From Gnetum montanum (taxonomy: Eukaryota; Streptophyta; Gnetopsida; Gnetales; Gnetaceae), in assembly GCA_015680685.1 (NCBI GenBank), contig MNCI01024055.1:270649-334648 (forward strand): a stretch of DNA of 64,000 bases, written 5' to 3'. The notes under the pieces are model-generated. The model did no database searches. It was given only the letters and a program-made list of their open reading frames with translations, and was not told the origin of the DNA. Made by a program: the position numbers and the translations under genes. Below are positions 1-10,958 of the stretch, in pieces. The stretch's first letter is position 1; each line of letters starts with the position of its first letter.

Positions 1-590
1 ACATTCGGTCATTCCTTGGACACACTGGCTACTAGAGGAGATTCATAGAGAACTTTTCAAAGATTTCCAAACCATTGGTAGAGCTAACAAAAAAGGATGT
101 ACCCTTCGAGTGGACCAAGGAATGTGAACTATCTTTGCAAACTTTGAAGCAGAAGCTAGTAGAAACACCCATTCTACAAGCTCCTAACTAGTCTAGAACA
201 TTCCATGTCATGACTACTACTTCCAACTATGCCTTAGGATCCATACTTACATAGTTAGATCATTAAAAATGTCCTTATTACATCCACTATGCAAGTAAAA
301 GTATAGCTAGTGCACAACTTAACTACACTACTACAGAAAAAGAATTAACTGCTATAGTGTTTGCACTAGAAAAATTTAGACACTATGTATTGGAGTACAA
401 AGTATTTATACGCATTGATCATAGTGCAATCTGGTTCCTCATGAATAAGCCAATGGTAAGCCTCCGTATTATACGATGGCTGGTAATCCTACAAGAGTTC
501 GATCTAACAATGATCGATCATAAAGTCACCAAGAATGTAGTTTCCAAATCTTTTATCTCGGTTGCACTGGGACAAACAAGAGGATGAGTG
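1..590 (+). pseudogene. Reverse transcriptase C-terminus and RNase H, decayed
   Basis: The translated frame gives the RT connection (FSKISKPLVELTKKDVPFEW) followed by RNase H landmarks: TTTEKELTAIVFALEKFRHY, then FIRIDHSAIWFLMNKP and a strand ending near FDLTMIDHK. This is the standard Ty3/gypsy RNase H order. In the sister element the first catalytic acidic residue sits in HIMTDASNY; here the same place reads HVMTTTSNY, so the Asp is gone. Stops interrupt the frame around 190 and 255-265. The start lies outside the window. Confidence 0.85.
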
Positions 591-1960
591 TCCCATTTCT
601 AATCATTTTCCTGATGAGTTCCTCTTTGCCGATATAGTGAACGACCAATCACCCATGGAGACGAACTGGTACAGTAGCATTCTTACCTATCTCCTTACCC
701 AACAAACATCACAAGATTTAGGCCTTAAAAAGAAACTACATTTTATTCATAGAGCCAAGTATTTTATGGAGATTAATGGAAAACTTTACAAAGTATGTCC
801 TAATGGCTTGGTTCGATGGTGTGTTCCCAATAGAGATCAACTAAGAGTTCTCCAAGACACTCATGAGGGCCCTTGTGGGGGTCATTAGGCTAGGCGATGA
901 ACTTCCATTAAGACCTTGCTTGTAGGGTATTATTGGCCTACTTTGTTCTAGGACACCCATCAATTTTTCCAATCTTGTGAGCACTACCAACATGATGGGG
1001 AAATGACTGATAGAATGGAGGGTCCACAACAATGGATTCAACCACTAGAACCCTTTGACGTTTGAGGAACCGATTTCATGGGGCCCATTACACCAATGTC
1101 CAATGGAAAAGCTTACATCGTAGTTACCATAGACTACTTAACAAAATGGGCTGAAGCAGCTTCTGTTAAAGACTGCACCTCATCTACAGCTACACAATTT
1201 TTCCAACAACAAGTCGTCAATAGGTTTGGTGTGCCACATGCACTTATCTTAGATAATGGTACACACTTTACAGGTGCAACTTTTTGGAATTAAATGCAAT
1301 GCTTAGGGGTTAAGCACAAATTGACTACACTATACCACCCCTAGGTAAATGGTCAAGCCAAGGTCACCAACAGGGAGATTACTAAGATATTGACCATAAC
1401 CATTAGCCAGTATAGGCAAGATTGGAGCACTAAACTGAATGATGCTCTCTGGGCATACCACTCCACATGAAAACTCCCTATATGCTACTCCCCCTATGAG
1501 TTAGTGTATGAAAAAGTTCCAACACTCCCTATCCAAACTGATCTCCGTACACTAGCCATAGCATGTGACCTCAACCTTGACCTTGATCTAGCACAATAAA
1601 AAAAGGTTGATGACTCTTAACTTGCTAGATGAGAATCGATTAGCTACCTTATCTTCTAATGAGTTGCACAAGGCATTTAATAAACAACATCATGACCTGA
1701 AAATTAGGAAATTTAAGTATCAACCAAGAGATAAGATTCTCTACTAGAACCCCGCACATGTGTCACAATGTACCAAATTTCAAACACTGTGGGAAGGACC
1801 TTACATTATCTATGCAACTTTTCCTTCAAGAGCCATGACCATATATAACCTAAGAGCCTAGATAAGAGATTGTTAGTTAACATTCAATGAATAAAACCCT
1901 TCCATGAGTTTAAGACAACCATAACATATGCAACCTCTTTAGGAGGGCAACCTTGCTCAT
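562..1960 (+). pseudogene. Ty3/gypsy integrase, decayed
   Basis: One frame from 562 to about 1600 carries the integrase zinc region (HEGPCGGH, then GYYWPTLF and QSCEHYQ), then the core: DFMGPI and DYLTKWAEA (first Asp), LILDNGTHFTG (second Asp) and GQAKVTNREITK, where the catalytic Glu expected before VTNR is Lys. Several stops interrupt it. After about 1605 the frame shifts and continues as the C-terminal domain (LLDENRLATLSSNELHKAF, then KFQTLWEGPYII). The cysteine knuckle is also damaged (CEHY instead of CxxC). It is inactive by several independent lesions. Confidence 0.87.
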
Positions 1961-1983
1961 TACTTCAGATCTCCTCCTTCCAA

Positions 1984-2003
1984 TTCAGTCATGGGGGAGA
2001 TGA
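1984..2003 (+). promoter_or_regulatory. Internal polypurine-like tract
   Basis: CAGTCATGGGGGAGATGA lies just past the end of the pol frame, and a T-rich tract follows. The same arrangement occurs at 19050-19063 in the sister element. A related core (AGTCATGGGG) recurs next to the 3' LTR at 3881-3890. By position it resembles a second, internal polypurine tract. That function is inferred. Confidence 0.5.
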
Positions 2004-3896
2004 CCACCCTTGATAATCATTGAAGGCCCTCAATTCTTTTTAATTTTTTGTTTTACATATTTTTGTTTTACACATTTTTGTTTTGCACATTTCTTTAATT
2101 TTTCTTATTTTTTATTTTTTGTTTTATACCATTGTTTGTATTTTTACCATTTCTTTGTGTGATTTTATTTTGTTTTTTTGATCACCCAATAAGTGTTCAT
2201 GATGGTGGTATGAATAATATTATATTGATTTCTAATGTTTGGATTTTACCTTTGAAGTATGATTTTGATATTAAGGTATGGCTCTTTTTTATTAATAGGT
2301 AATGAGTCCACGTCATTCATATATTCATAAAATCCTATGGTATCCCTTGGCTTGGAACTGTATAGTCCCTTTTCTCTAATAAAACTATTAATGAAGTGAT
2401 GGCTGAGTATTTCTTGAACTAAGGAAGGACTCAAGGGATGAAAAGGGTGTGACTTCAAGGGGATTTGATGCATTTGTACTAGCTATTCTCTTGAGTGCTT
2501 GGATGCTTTTTGCTTGGGTTTTTCACCATTCTGACCATTCATTAGATCACCAAAAGCTAAGTTCATAAAAATAAGTCTTGCATGGTGTGGTTCTCACGTG
2601 AAAAATACAAAAAAAAAAATCCAATGAGAATTCAAAGCACACCCCTTAGAAAAAATAATGTAATTGGGCTACATGCATTGGTTATGGCACTTGAAAGACA
2701 TGTTACCCATGCCTTAAGTTTCCCTATAACTAAGGACCTTTCTCACTTCTTGGTTCTCCATCCTGCTCTTCTCAGAATGATGGTGACTTTTTGTAGAGGC
2801 ATTCTTGTTACCTCAAGGGGATAGGCTAGTCAAATGTGTTGATGCAAGGTCACTGAATGAGGACTGTTGAGCCTGGATTTGGAATGAGTTCTACTCGATC
2901 ACATTAACCATAAAACACACAAGGGACTCTACACAACCTTGTTCTTGGGTTTTCATTCCATTCTCTCATCTCCACCTTTCTTTTCCATTTTTCACCTCAT
3001 TGTAAATTTTATCATTAGTCCATATTTTGATTGATGCATCATTTTTCCTTGGTAATTTCTAGTGGGTAATTTTTTAAATCTTACTTCCAATTGACATTCC
3101 TAAAGCCTACAGACTCTTTGGTTTGTGGGTCTGTCAAGGTACTAAAGGCATGAGCCTACTTTGGGAAGGACCCACTATCATTCCTTCTTGGTGCATTTGT
3201 TAAGTTCTTTTCCTTAAACATTTTCTGTAATCAACAATTTTTGTTTCATCCCCATCCATGACATCCATCTTATTGGCATTGTCGTTGTTACTTTTTCTCC
3301 ATCTTTCTTATTTCTCATCTTTTTCCATCCTATCGCTACCAGAGGTTCACTCTTCATCATGGGGGCCCTAGCACAATTTTTTTCAATTTTTCCTAACCCC
3401 TACACCATGGGTAGTCACTAGTGTTAGAACTCTAAGATCAGTATCTGCCATAACCACAACTCAGCCAATGCCCTTTACATCGAGGTAAGGTATCAATTGC
3501 ATTGTGATTTATCTACCCTCACTTAATGGTGATTGTGTTGTATGTGTAAATGGAAATCATGCAACAATGGACTGGGCCTGGAGGAAACACCTAGGATGGA
3601 CCAGAATAGGAATGTTTATGAAAGGAGCAAGATTGGTGGCATGGCTATGGATAAAAATAGAAGGAGCAATCGTGGAACTGGTGGCAACACATCTTTTTCT
3701 TTCTCTCTCTCTCCTTCTCTCCCAGCTATCAAACAAGACTAGATGTCATTTATGTATAGTGTTCACTTTTGTGGTCATGAACACTAATGTTATCATGTAT
3801 TGTATTGTTAATGATCATTTAGTCAATAATCCCATACCTTTCCAATATTTTGTAAGGAACTCAAGGATGAGTTTTCATTTAGTCATGGGGCTATAA
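2004..3896 (+). other. Noncoding 3' region of element A
   Basis: This stretch has no convincing coding sequence. It starts with a T-rich tract (about 2036-2170, with TTTTGTTTTACACATTT-like units repeated). A shared block around 2577-2690 contains TTGCATGGTGTGG and matches 19670-19760 of the sister element. A CT microsatellite lies near 3702-3722. A short frame at 3504-3896 is probably a remnant, because the sister element carries a 3-kb extra ORF at the equivalent place. It ends with an AGTCATGGGG tract against the LTR. Confidence 0.6.
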
Positions 3897-4712
3897 TGAA
3901 CCATGATATCACGTATGCAATATCGCATCTATGATATCGGATCGGCCATGCGATATCAGATACCTGATATCGCAGCCCTTCTCCTTGCCTATAAATAAGA
4001 GGTAATTCCCTTGGTTTCCATAATTAGAAGGTAGTACCTTAGCCAAACTCTTGTCATTTTTTTCCTCCAAAGTTAGAATTATTTCTGGGTGCCCACAGTA
4101 GGATTCATAGAGTGAACGGATCTTTATTCTAGCATTATGTACCTAAGCACACTTTGTGTGTAACAATAAAGATGAACTTTATGATAAACCTTGTAGCATA
4201 CAAAATAGATTAATTAGTGTTAATTATTATTTAATTCTTTCCTATTTAATTAATTATTTCTCTCACCTTACAACTCTTGTAAGTAAATACACTCAGTACG
4301 ACTGCTTCGAGCATGCATGTAGCACTTGGTAACCCAGTAACAATTAGTGTTTGGTAATCCCAGCAGCGTTGCACTGGTTTAGGATGTGTACAGCAAGTGG
4401 GAATGAATACTGGTGTTAGGAGTACTTAGAAATTAGTTAATGAATAGTTAAATTAGATTGATTACTTACTTATTTCTCTCCCCCCTCCTTATTAGTGCAA
4501 TATATAAAACACATAAAAGCCATAAAAATCATGTCTCAAGATTACTTAACCATACAATCGTGACATCCAAGTAAGCTTGGGAAGATAATGATTAATCAAC
4601 CCATTATTATTCCATAGAGGCACATAGGCACTAGTCCTTGGAATTCGACTAGGTCATGCATGAAACACTCATATTCATATGGTTGAGCGTAGGGGTACCT
4701 CACCACTCATCA
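3897..4712 (+). repeat. 3' LTR of element A
   Basis: It starts TGAACCATG after a G-rich tract and ends GGGGTACCTCACCACTCATCA, the same end as both LTRs of the 11866-25069 element. U3 holds a cluster of GATATC and related palindromes (about 3905-3975) directly before a TATA box (CCTATAAATAAGA, 3988-4000). Like the other LTRs it contains TGCCCACAGTAGG, CTTTATT and repeated AACCCAGTA(A/G) motifs. The partner 5' LTR is outside the window, so the target duplication cannot be tested. Confidence 0.8.
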
Positions 4713-5716
4713 TGTGGTTTTGGTATTACTATATGGTGTATGATCTTAATTTGTAATGATATATGATAGAAACAATATGCATCATTATTAGGAATGTGTT
4801 TTATTTTATTTTATCAAGAAATGAAAGTCACATGTAGGTGACATGCATAACACATTCTAAATACTAGAAACTATGAGATACATGTGTATCACAGTGCAGT
4901 TGCAAGTATATTAGAGAAAATAGTGCTAGTGCACTATGAGCATGGAAGACTTTGTAGTTAGAAGTTGAAGCATATTTGAAAATAGTGCTAGTGACATGCA
5001 GCTCATAATTTAGTCACAAACTACCCAAAAGCAACAGTGCTAGTATCCTAAAACTATGAATTCACTTGCAGTCAATATCCAAGAATTCGATGAAAATATT
5101 GCTAGAGACATGTGACTCACATTTCAAATTTTCAGCCATGCAATACACTACAACATGCATGTACTTACAATGATAGTGCACTACAAGCATGGAATCCCTC
5201 ACAGTGATAGTGCACTACGAGCATGGAAGACCTTGAAGTTAGAAGCCAAAAATTATTTAAAATAGTGCTTTTGACATGTGGCTTGTAGTTTAGTTGTAGA
5301 CTATCCAAAGATGACAGTGCTAGTATCCTACAACCACGAACTTTCTCATAGTCAATATTTGAAAATTTGATAAAATAGTGCTAGAGACATGAAACTTGCA
5401 TTCCTCTTACATTTCAAATTTATATCAATGTGATGCACTGCAACATGCATGTACTCGTAGTGAAAGTGCATAGTGTGAGGTCATGCAGGCCTCATGAACA
5501 CAAGACATTAAGGGTCCAAATCACAAATATACTAAGGGATACTAGGATTCTAAAGTAGAGGTACTCTAGTTATGATCTATATGTCATACTATAAAATATA
5601 ATGCCTATACCAGCTTCTTCATTAAAAAATATAATGAAATCATAGTTTTCCTCATTCATTTATTTCAAAATTAAAATAGCTATCTCAAATAATTTAAGTT
5701 CTATTGAGTGAAAAGA
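4713..5716. other. Noncoding DNA between elements, includes tandem repeat
   Basis: No coding sequence seen. 4921-5480 is a two-copy tandem repeat listed separately. The rest is AT-rich unique-looking DNA. Confidence 0.5.
4921..5480. repeat. 281-bp tandem duplication, two diverged copies
   Basis: Unit 1 (4921-5201) and unit 2 (5202 to about 5480) align at an offset of 281 bases. Matching blocks include GCACTATGAGCATGGAAGAC against GCACTACGAGCATGGAAGAC, ACAGTGCTAGTATCCTA, AATAGTGCTAG and AACATGCATGTACT. Within a unit the motif AGTGCTAGT recurs, so the unit itself is built from shorter repeats. No coding potential is seen. Confidence 0.8.
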
Positions 5717-5866
5717 TNGATCTTTTGATCTTTTGTGGGTTTCCGGGGCCCCTCCTCCCCTTTGGGGTGGGCCACCCCTGGTCTCCCCCCCGCTTGTACT
5801 TGTATACTCATGTACCATACTTTTAGTAATACATTCCCGAACATTCTCTCTCAAAAAAAAGATGGA
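5711..5866 (+). mobile_element. 5'-truncated LINE-like 3' end
   Basis: A short GC-rich block (GGGGCCCCTCCTCCCCTTTG, then GTCTCCCCCCCGCTTGTAC) runs into an AT-rich end with AGTAATACATTC and an A-rich tail (CTCAAAAAAAA). This is the usual look of plant LINE 3' termini. AAAAGATNGA before it and AAAAGATGGA after the tail may be a ~10-bp target duplication. One N (5718) lies inside the left copy. Family not identified. Confidence 0.55.
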
Positions 5867-6079
5867 AGTAGAAAATTAACTAGCCAACCTATAATATAGT
5901 TGCCTTTTATTGAATGCTAAGACTTGAATTCTAGATCATATTCTTCAAGCACTATTTCTTACATTGTTAATATAAAACTCCGATAAGAATTTTTCAAAAT
6001 TTACTTCAATATATTTAGTGAGTAATGTTGAGTACACCACACTATCACCAAGTATTTACACCACTACTACACATTATTG
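5867..6079. other. AT-rich spacer
   Basis: No gene or repeat recognised. It may include part of the LTR of the copia-like remnant that follows. Confidence 0.4.
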
Positions 6080-6272
6080 TGTCAATAAATTGCTTTATTA
6101 TCTTGGTTAATTAAGGTGTAAATTAACAAATTGGTATCAAAGCTAGGTTGAATTAATTATTTAGGTTCTTATTTTCTTAACTAAATTAAGATAATGAGTA
6201 TTGCTAAGTACATTGAAGAAATAGAAGAGTTTCACAATAGCAACTATAGCCATTAAAAGCTTACAATGAAAG
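6080..6272 (+). mobile_element. Ty1/copia-like 5' leader and gag start, remnant
   Basis: TTGGTATCAAAGCTAGGTT near 6131-6149 matches the classic tRNA-iMet primer site (TGGTATCAGAGC) used by copia elements and follows a TTAACA end typical of an LTR. An ATG at 6194 opens MSIAKYIEEIEEFHNSNYSH, a stop, then KLTMKVQ. This is the start of copia gag, where NYxxWKxxM is expected; the Trp codon is now a stop. The frame then runs into tandem repeats, so only a scrap remains. The LTR start is not clear. Confidence 0.65.
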
Positions 6273-6276
6273 TTCA

Positions 6277-6860
6277 GGTAGGGACTGTGGGAGGATGTTG
6301 CACCTACTTGTAGTTTACTTATATCTTTCTACCAAATTATCCTCTACCTTCTAGAATCCACAATCTCCAACCAATTCTTCCCTTTTGGAAGATTTTAATG
6401 CATTCAAATTGATCTTTGCCTTTCAAATAACCCTCTACCTATTGATAGAATCAAATTACAAGAAATTTTTTCCTCCTAGAAAGTTTAAGTGCCTCCAAGT
6501 TGGGATTGTGGGAGGGTGCTAGACATACTAGCTTGCAATTTACCTATGCCCTACTTCCAATTGATCCTTTACCATCCAAAAGCCATGATCTCATAGCAAT
6601 GCTTCACAATTAGAAGGTCTTAATTCCTTCTAAATAACACTCTCCTTCCGATAGTATCATATTACAAGGAATTTTTCCCTTCTAAAAGGTTTGTATGCCT
6701 TCTAGTTAGGACTATAGGAGGCTACTAGATGCACTAGCTCATAGTTTACCTAGACCCTACTTTCAGTAGATCCTCTATCTTCCAAAAGCCATGATCTCCA
6801 AGTAATTATTCACAACTTTAACATCTTAATGGCTTCTACATGATCTTTTTCCTTCTAGAT
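6277..6860. repeat. Triplicated ~206-221-bp tandem repeat
   Basis: Three diverged units begin near 6277, 6498 and 6704 with GTAGGGACTGTGGGAGGATG, GTTGGGATTGTGGGAGGGTG and GTTAGGACTATAGGAGGCTA. Each continues with TTTACCTA(T/G)-like text, CTCT(A/T)CCTTC and an ATTACAAG(A/G)AATTTTT block. The repeat starts directly after the copia gag scrap and ends at the LTR at 6861. No coding potential. Confidence 0.8.
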
Positions 6861-7876
6861 TGGTGTAGGGGTATTGCACCTTAATAGATCCCTATAGAGC
6901 CAATCCATAACTTCTGAGCAAATTTAGCATAGAAAATAAGAAAAACATAATAAAATAGAGAAAATAGTACTTATATTAATAAATTTCTCAAATACATAGA
7001 AAATACATAAATCAAAGATGAGGAGTCAAACTCAACTCACAACTCTCCCAAGGATCTTAGAGGTCACACTTGTCCGCACTCAATCCTAAATTTCTTACAA
7101 TGGAGCCCAAGCTCAAGACAAGACACTTATAAAAGATTCTCCTAGTCTTTCTCAAGTGCTCTCACGTGCCTCTCACTCAACTTCCTTCCACAAGCTCTCT
7201 TCTTACATAAGCTATTCTCCCTCAACAACTATCTCTCTTGCTCTCTATGAGGATATTTGGCCTTCAGCATTTGCACTTTATCCCTTAGTATTCAACACAT
7301 GAAATGGTGAAATACATCAATATTTATAAGCGACCAAAAGGTAAAAATCCTAGAAACATTTTCTCAACTTAACTTGAGGTTCCCAAGTCTTCTCACCTTC
7401 TCCTCAGCTATTTCCATCCTACTTTGGATGTTTCCATCTTGCTTTGGCTATTTCTTGAATGGGAATAGGTGTTTTTAGAAGTTTCCCCATACATTTGGAT
7501 CATCTTTGTCTTTATGTAGATGTCTTCTATGAAATCCTTGCTCACGAGAAAGACAGATATTATTTTTGATAAATGTCTTCTATGAACATGATATGTCTTT
7601 ACTTCAAGGAAGACATCTCCAAAAAGACATCTTTCTTTCTAGGGAGATGTCTCTTTTGTAGGTTTCAAAAATAAAAGTACTTGTTTTGATGTCAAAAGCC
7701 TTTGGATGCCTCTTAACAAGTTCCCATAGATTCTAGAACCTCCTAAACTCATCTTAATGAGCTGAAAATGCCTCCAAACATGCTAAAACATCCTATAACC
7801 ATCCTCAACAAAATCAACTCAAAAAGACACATAGTATGTAGGGTAGAACAAGGGGATCAAAAGAGGTGTCCCTACA
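6861..7876 (-). repeat. 3' LTR of element B
   Basis: On the minus strand it runs from TGTAGGGACACC (7876 downward) to CTACACCA (6861). It is the complete copy, about 1016 bp. The start is inferred from a TG terminus, because the right copy is truncated before this point. Confidence 0.65.
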
Positions 7877-9151
7877 CAAGCTATTCCATCCTTAAAAATG
7901 TCATGCTTCATGAAATTTTACAAGCTAGAAGGCATGATTCCCCCATGACTCAAGGCCATCAAAACAATCATGACTCATTGCATAACAAACATGAGAATAA
8001 ATATCATTGGAGGTTTTGGTTTTGAGCTTCCCTTGCTCATGACGACTTGTCCTCATGCCTTATCATGCTTCCTTCATTTGATCATCTTCTTAGAATGCTT
8101 TTCTTGCATCCTCATGATTACACAAACCTACAATAAATAAAGAATAAGAAAAAGAAAAAGGATTAAGATTTCTTAGTCAAACATCCTTTCTTTGCTTCTT
8201 TTTCCTCTTCTTCACCTTCTTTTTCGTAGTTTTTGGAAGACTACCACTTATCCTCCTTTCATCACCACCATGTAGATTACCTTCATGTTACACTTCCATT
8301 TTACAGCCAAGACAATCAAATCCATCATTACACTTCACAAATTTATCATTGCTATAATCAATAGAAAGCATCTCGAAATTCTTGAAAATCATATCATTAT
8401 TAATGTATTCACTCACATCAATAATGACTTGCACATAATGACTATTCCAATAGCCATTATCATCAAATAATTTACCATTATTAGTCTTCCACTTACTAAA
8501 AATGATATCAAAATTCATAATATGACTCTCAATCTCATCACAATCACCATAGTGATCATGATGCTCATCATTACCATTGAACAAACCACTACCATGCTAA
8601 AGTGAAAAACTAGCATTCATCACACTAGCTTCAACATGAGAGACATTACTACCGTTAGCAAGGTAAAGCTCATCCTTACTTACCTATTCATGGCTTCTCC
8701 CATCCATCTTTGATTCAACTTGATCTTCAACATGTGGCTGTCCAATCTCATCAAAACTTGAAGGTTCAAGATTCCAAATAGGACTTCCTAGTTCCAATGG
8801 TTTCTCCTCTTTAATGGAATAATCAAAAGGTTCTTCATCTCACTTTAGAGGTACCAACTCAAAAGGTAAACTATCCTCCATAGTTTCAACATCAATCTCA
8901 TCAAAAACATCATTAAAGCAATTATTCTTCCACATACCTTAGCTAGAAGACTTAGCTTTCACCCATGAGATAGTCTCAACCTGACTTAGAATCTCCTTTT
9001 CCTTGCCCCAAAGTGTAGAAAATTTTCAAAAAGAATGAGTATCATACCTTCTAATGCTACCCTTGATCCTTCTTGAAGAGATTCCTTTATCATTTTCACT
9101 CCTCTGGCTTTGATCTTTCACCTCCCATGACTCATGAGGTAGGAACTCTCC
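7877..9151 (-). other. Interior of element B without pol
   Basis: AT-rich with many stops in all frames. CA-rich and ATCATT-rich text at 8280-8600 gives open frames on both strands. I see no reverse transcriptase, integrase or protease motif. Confidence 0.5.
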
Positions 9152-9619
9152 TTAATCAATAGCATACACCATCTTGAATTTTGAAGATCTCTTGGTCCTT
9201 TTTATGAAGCTCTTGGTTTCCTTCCTTGAAACCCTTGAGTATTGAGCACTCCATTGCATAATAAGATATATTTTATAACTCCTTTTCTCATTGATCTCTA
9301 CATCGTTGGATCCTTCATCTTCCTTTCCTTCTTGATGGCTAGAAGGTATTCTATTAATTCTACTCAAAATATTTCCCATGTTAGCCTTGAATTCCTCCAT
9401 ATCCCTTCTTGAAGTTTTTGAAAAATCTTGATGCTTGTGGACCTTTACTTTGGAAAGAACTTCTTGCATTTTAGCCATAAAAGCTTTAAAGGAGTCCTTC
9501 AACTCTTGAAGCTCTTGTCTAAGATCTTGATATATCTTCTTCTTTAGATTCATACTTGAAGAGAGAAGAATGATATCCAAAAGTAAATATACAAATATCC
9601 ACAAAAATTTTCCTTTCAT
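9152..9619 (-). pseudogene. Gag-like coiled-coil frame of element B
   Basis: A 155-residue frame with a true ATG, just downstream of the primer site. It has a hydrophobic start (FLWIFVYLLLDIILLSS), then a heptad-like coiled-coil segment (QELQELKDSFKAFMAKMQEV) and a basic C-terminal part (KSFIKRTKRSSKFK). Its position matches gag, and coiled coils of this style occur near the N-terminus of plant gypsy gag proteins. No CCHC knuckle is visible. It could instead be a chance frame in a decayed leader; I cannot assign a function beyond the location. Confidence 0.4.
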
Positions 9620-9671
9620 TTAATGAAAACACCAAGCTTCAACATAGAAGTTTGGGAACCTCCAAACCCTT

Positions 9672-9684
9672 GCTCTGATACCAA
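9672..9684 (-). promoter_or_regulatory. Primer binding site, tRNA-iMet type
   Basis: On the minus strand this reads TTGGTATCAGAGC, two bases after the LTR end CTACACCA. It matches the standard initiator-Met primer site exactly and fixes the orientation of element B. Confidence 0.85.
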
Positions 9685-9686
9685 TC

Positions 9687-10285
9687 TGGTGTAGTGGTGT
9701 TGCACCTTGATAGACCACTATAGGACCAATCTACAACTTTCAAGAAAATTTAACTTAGAAAGTAAGAACAACACAATAGAATAAAGAAAATAATATTTAT
9801 ATTAATAAATTTTTTAAATACATAGAAAATACATCAAAGATGAGGAGTCAATGTCAACTCATAACTCTCCCAAGGATCTTAGAAGGCACACTTGTTCCCT
9901 CTCAATCTTTAGTTATTCATAATCAAGCCAAAGCTCAAGACAAGATACTTATAAGAGATTCTCATAATTACTCTTAAGTGCTCTCCCTTGCCTCTCACTT
10001 AACTTCCTTACACAAGCACTCTTTCCTCAAGTGCTCTCTTTCTTGCACTCTCAACTGGGATGTTTGGCCTTTAGCATTTACACTTTAGCCCTTGGCATTT
10101 TAGCACTTACAATGGTGGAATACATCAATATCTATAAGAAACTAGAAAGTAAAAATCCTAGAAAACTTTTCTCAACTAAACTTAAGGCTTCCTAGTATTC
10201 TCACTTTTTCCTTGGCTATTTTCATCTTACTTTGTTTGTTTCCATCTTTCTTTCACTATTTTTTGAATTAGAATGGGCATTTCAG
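9687..10285 (-). repeat. 5' LTR of element B, truncated
   Basis: It matches 6861 to about 7480 throughout. Homology stops near 10285, where plus-strand gag-like sequence of another element begins, so about 400 bp of the U3 side is missing. Confidence 0.75.
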
Positions 10286-10290
10286 GGTTT

Positions 10291-10850
10291 CACATCTTCT
10301 TTATTACTACCATCCAACATTGGTTTGAATGATGACCAATCAAAAGCCTTAATCCAATTCATCGTAAACCCAAATGGGATATCTAGTGTTGTTGGATCTA
10401 CAAATCAAAATCAAATGACCCAAATAGCAAGTTCACTTCAAAAGCTTTCAAATGAGGTAGTTGAAATAAAGCAAACAACAACAAGTGTTCTATACAATCT
10501 TTAAAGCCAAGCACACTAATTAATGATGATTATTGTCATCTCCATAATACTAAGGAACATTTTGAGAAAAATTGTTCTCAATTTTTAGCATTATATGGTA
10601 ACAGTATCCAAAATAAACAAAGTGGAAAAGGACATGTTATGGTCCTTAACATACCTCATGAAATGGAGAATGAAAATGCTCCCTCATTGGAACAAGTTAT
10701 AGTGAGCAATCTGAACCCACATAACACTCACTACCTTAGACTTAGTGACATTATGAACAACACACAACAAACTAGGAATGATCCTTATGCTCCTCCAAAT
10801 AGAAGAGCTCCTAGTCAAAACAACACAAATACTTAAACCGGGTCATCACA
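10291..10850 (+). pseudogene. Gag C-terminal part of element C
   Basis: Frame pieces include a coiled segment (QIASSLQKLSNEVVEIKQ) and, after a frameshift near 10504, a Cys/His knuckle-like string (YCHLHNTKEHFEKNCSQFL) followed by a low-complexity Asn/Pro-rich tail to 10836. This order (coiled coil, knuckle, spacer, protease) fits plant gypsy gag-pol. The N-terminal capsid part is missing, cut off by the element B LTR. Confidence 0.6.
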
Positions 10851-10958
10851 AACAAATGCCCCACAGTGACCAAACCCTCCTTCTATACTTAGAAGAACTT
10901 CACCTCACCTCAACAAGAAGCCAAAGATGAACACAAGGCTTATGATCTAGTTGAGGAT

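Larger units (their letters stand above)
1..4712 (+). mobile_element. Ty3/gypsy LTR retrotransposon, Athila/Tat-type, 3' part (element A)
   Basis: The window opens inside pol. Visible in order are the end of reverse transcriptase, RNase H (to about 590), integrase (562 to about 1605, then a frameshift), a G-rich polypurine-like tract near 1991, about 1.9 kb of noncoding DNA and a 3' LTR at 3897-4712. The 5' half lies outside the window. It is clearly related to the complete element at 11866-25069: RNase H and integrase share long identical peptide stretches, and the downstream noncoding DNA and LTR end (CTCATCA) match. Many in-frame stops and frameshifts show it is dead. Assignment to Athila/Tat rests on integrase style and on the tRNA-Asp primer site of its relative. 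Confidence 0.85.
6861..10285 (-). mobile_element. Non-autonomous LTR retrotransposon, minus strand (element B)
   Basis: Two copies of one sequence lie in the same orientation at 6861-7876 and 9687 to about 10285. Both begin TGGTGTAG on the plus strand and share AAATACATAGAAAATACAT, GATGAGGAGTCAA and TCTCCCAAGGATCTTAGA. On the minus strand the right copy is followed, two bases on, by TTGGTATCAGAGC, the tRNA-iMet primer site, so transcription runs right to left. The 1.8-kb interior encodes only one gag-like coiled-coil frame and no pol, as in non-autonomous (LARD-like) elements. The right LTR is truncated against another element. Confidence 0.78.

Noticed and set aside
5717-5854. GC-rich inverted pattern around GGGGCCCC as a hairpin or terminator
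   Set aside because: Better explained as the 3' end of a truncated LINE with an A-rich tail and possible target duplication.
8285-8584. Overlapping open frames on both strands (61 and 98 residues)
   Set aside because: Both come from ATC/ATT-rich low-complexity text inside element B; no domain or sensible composition.
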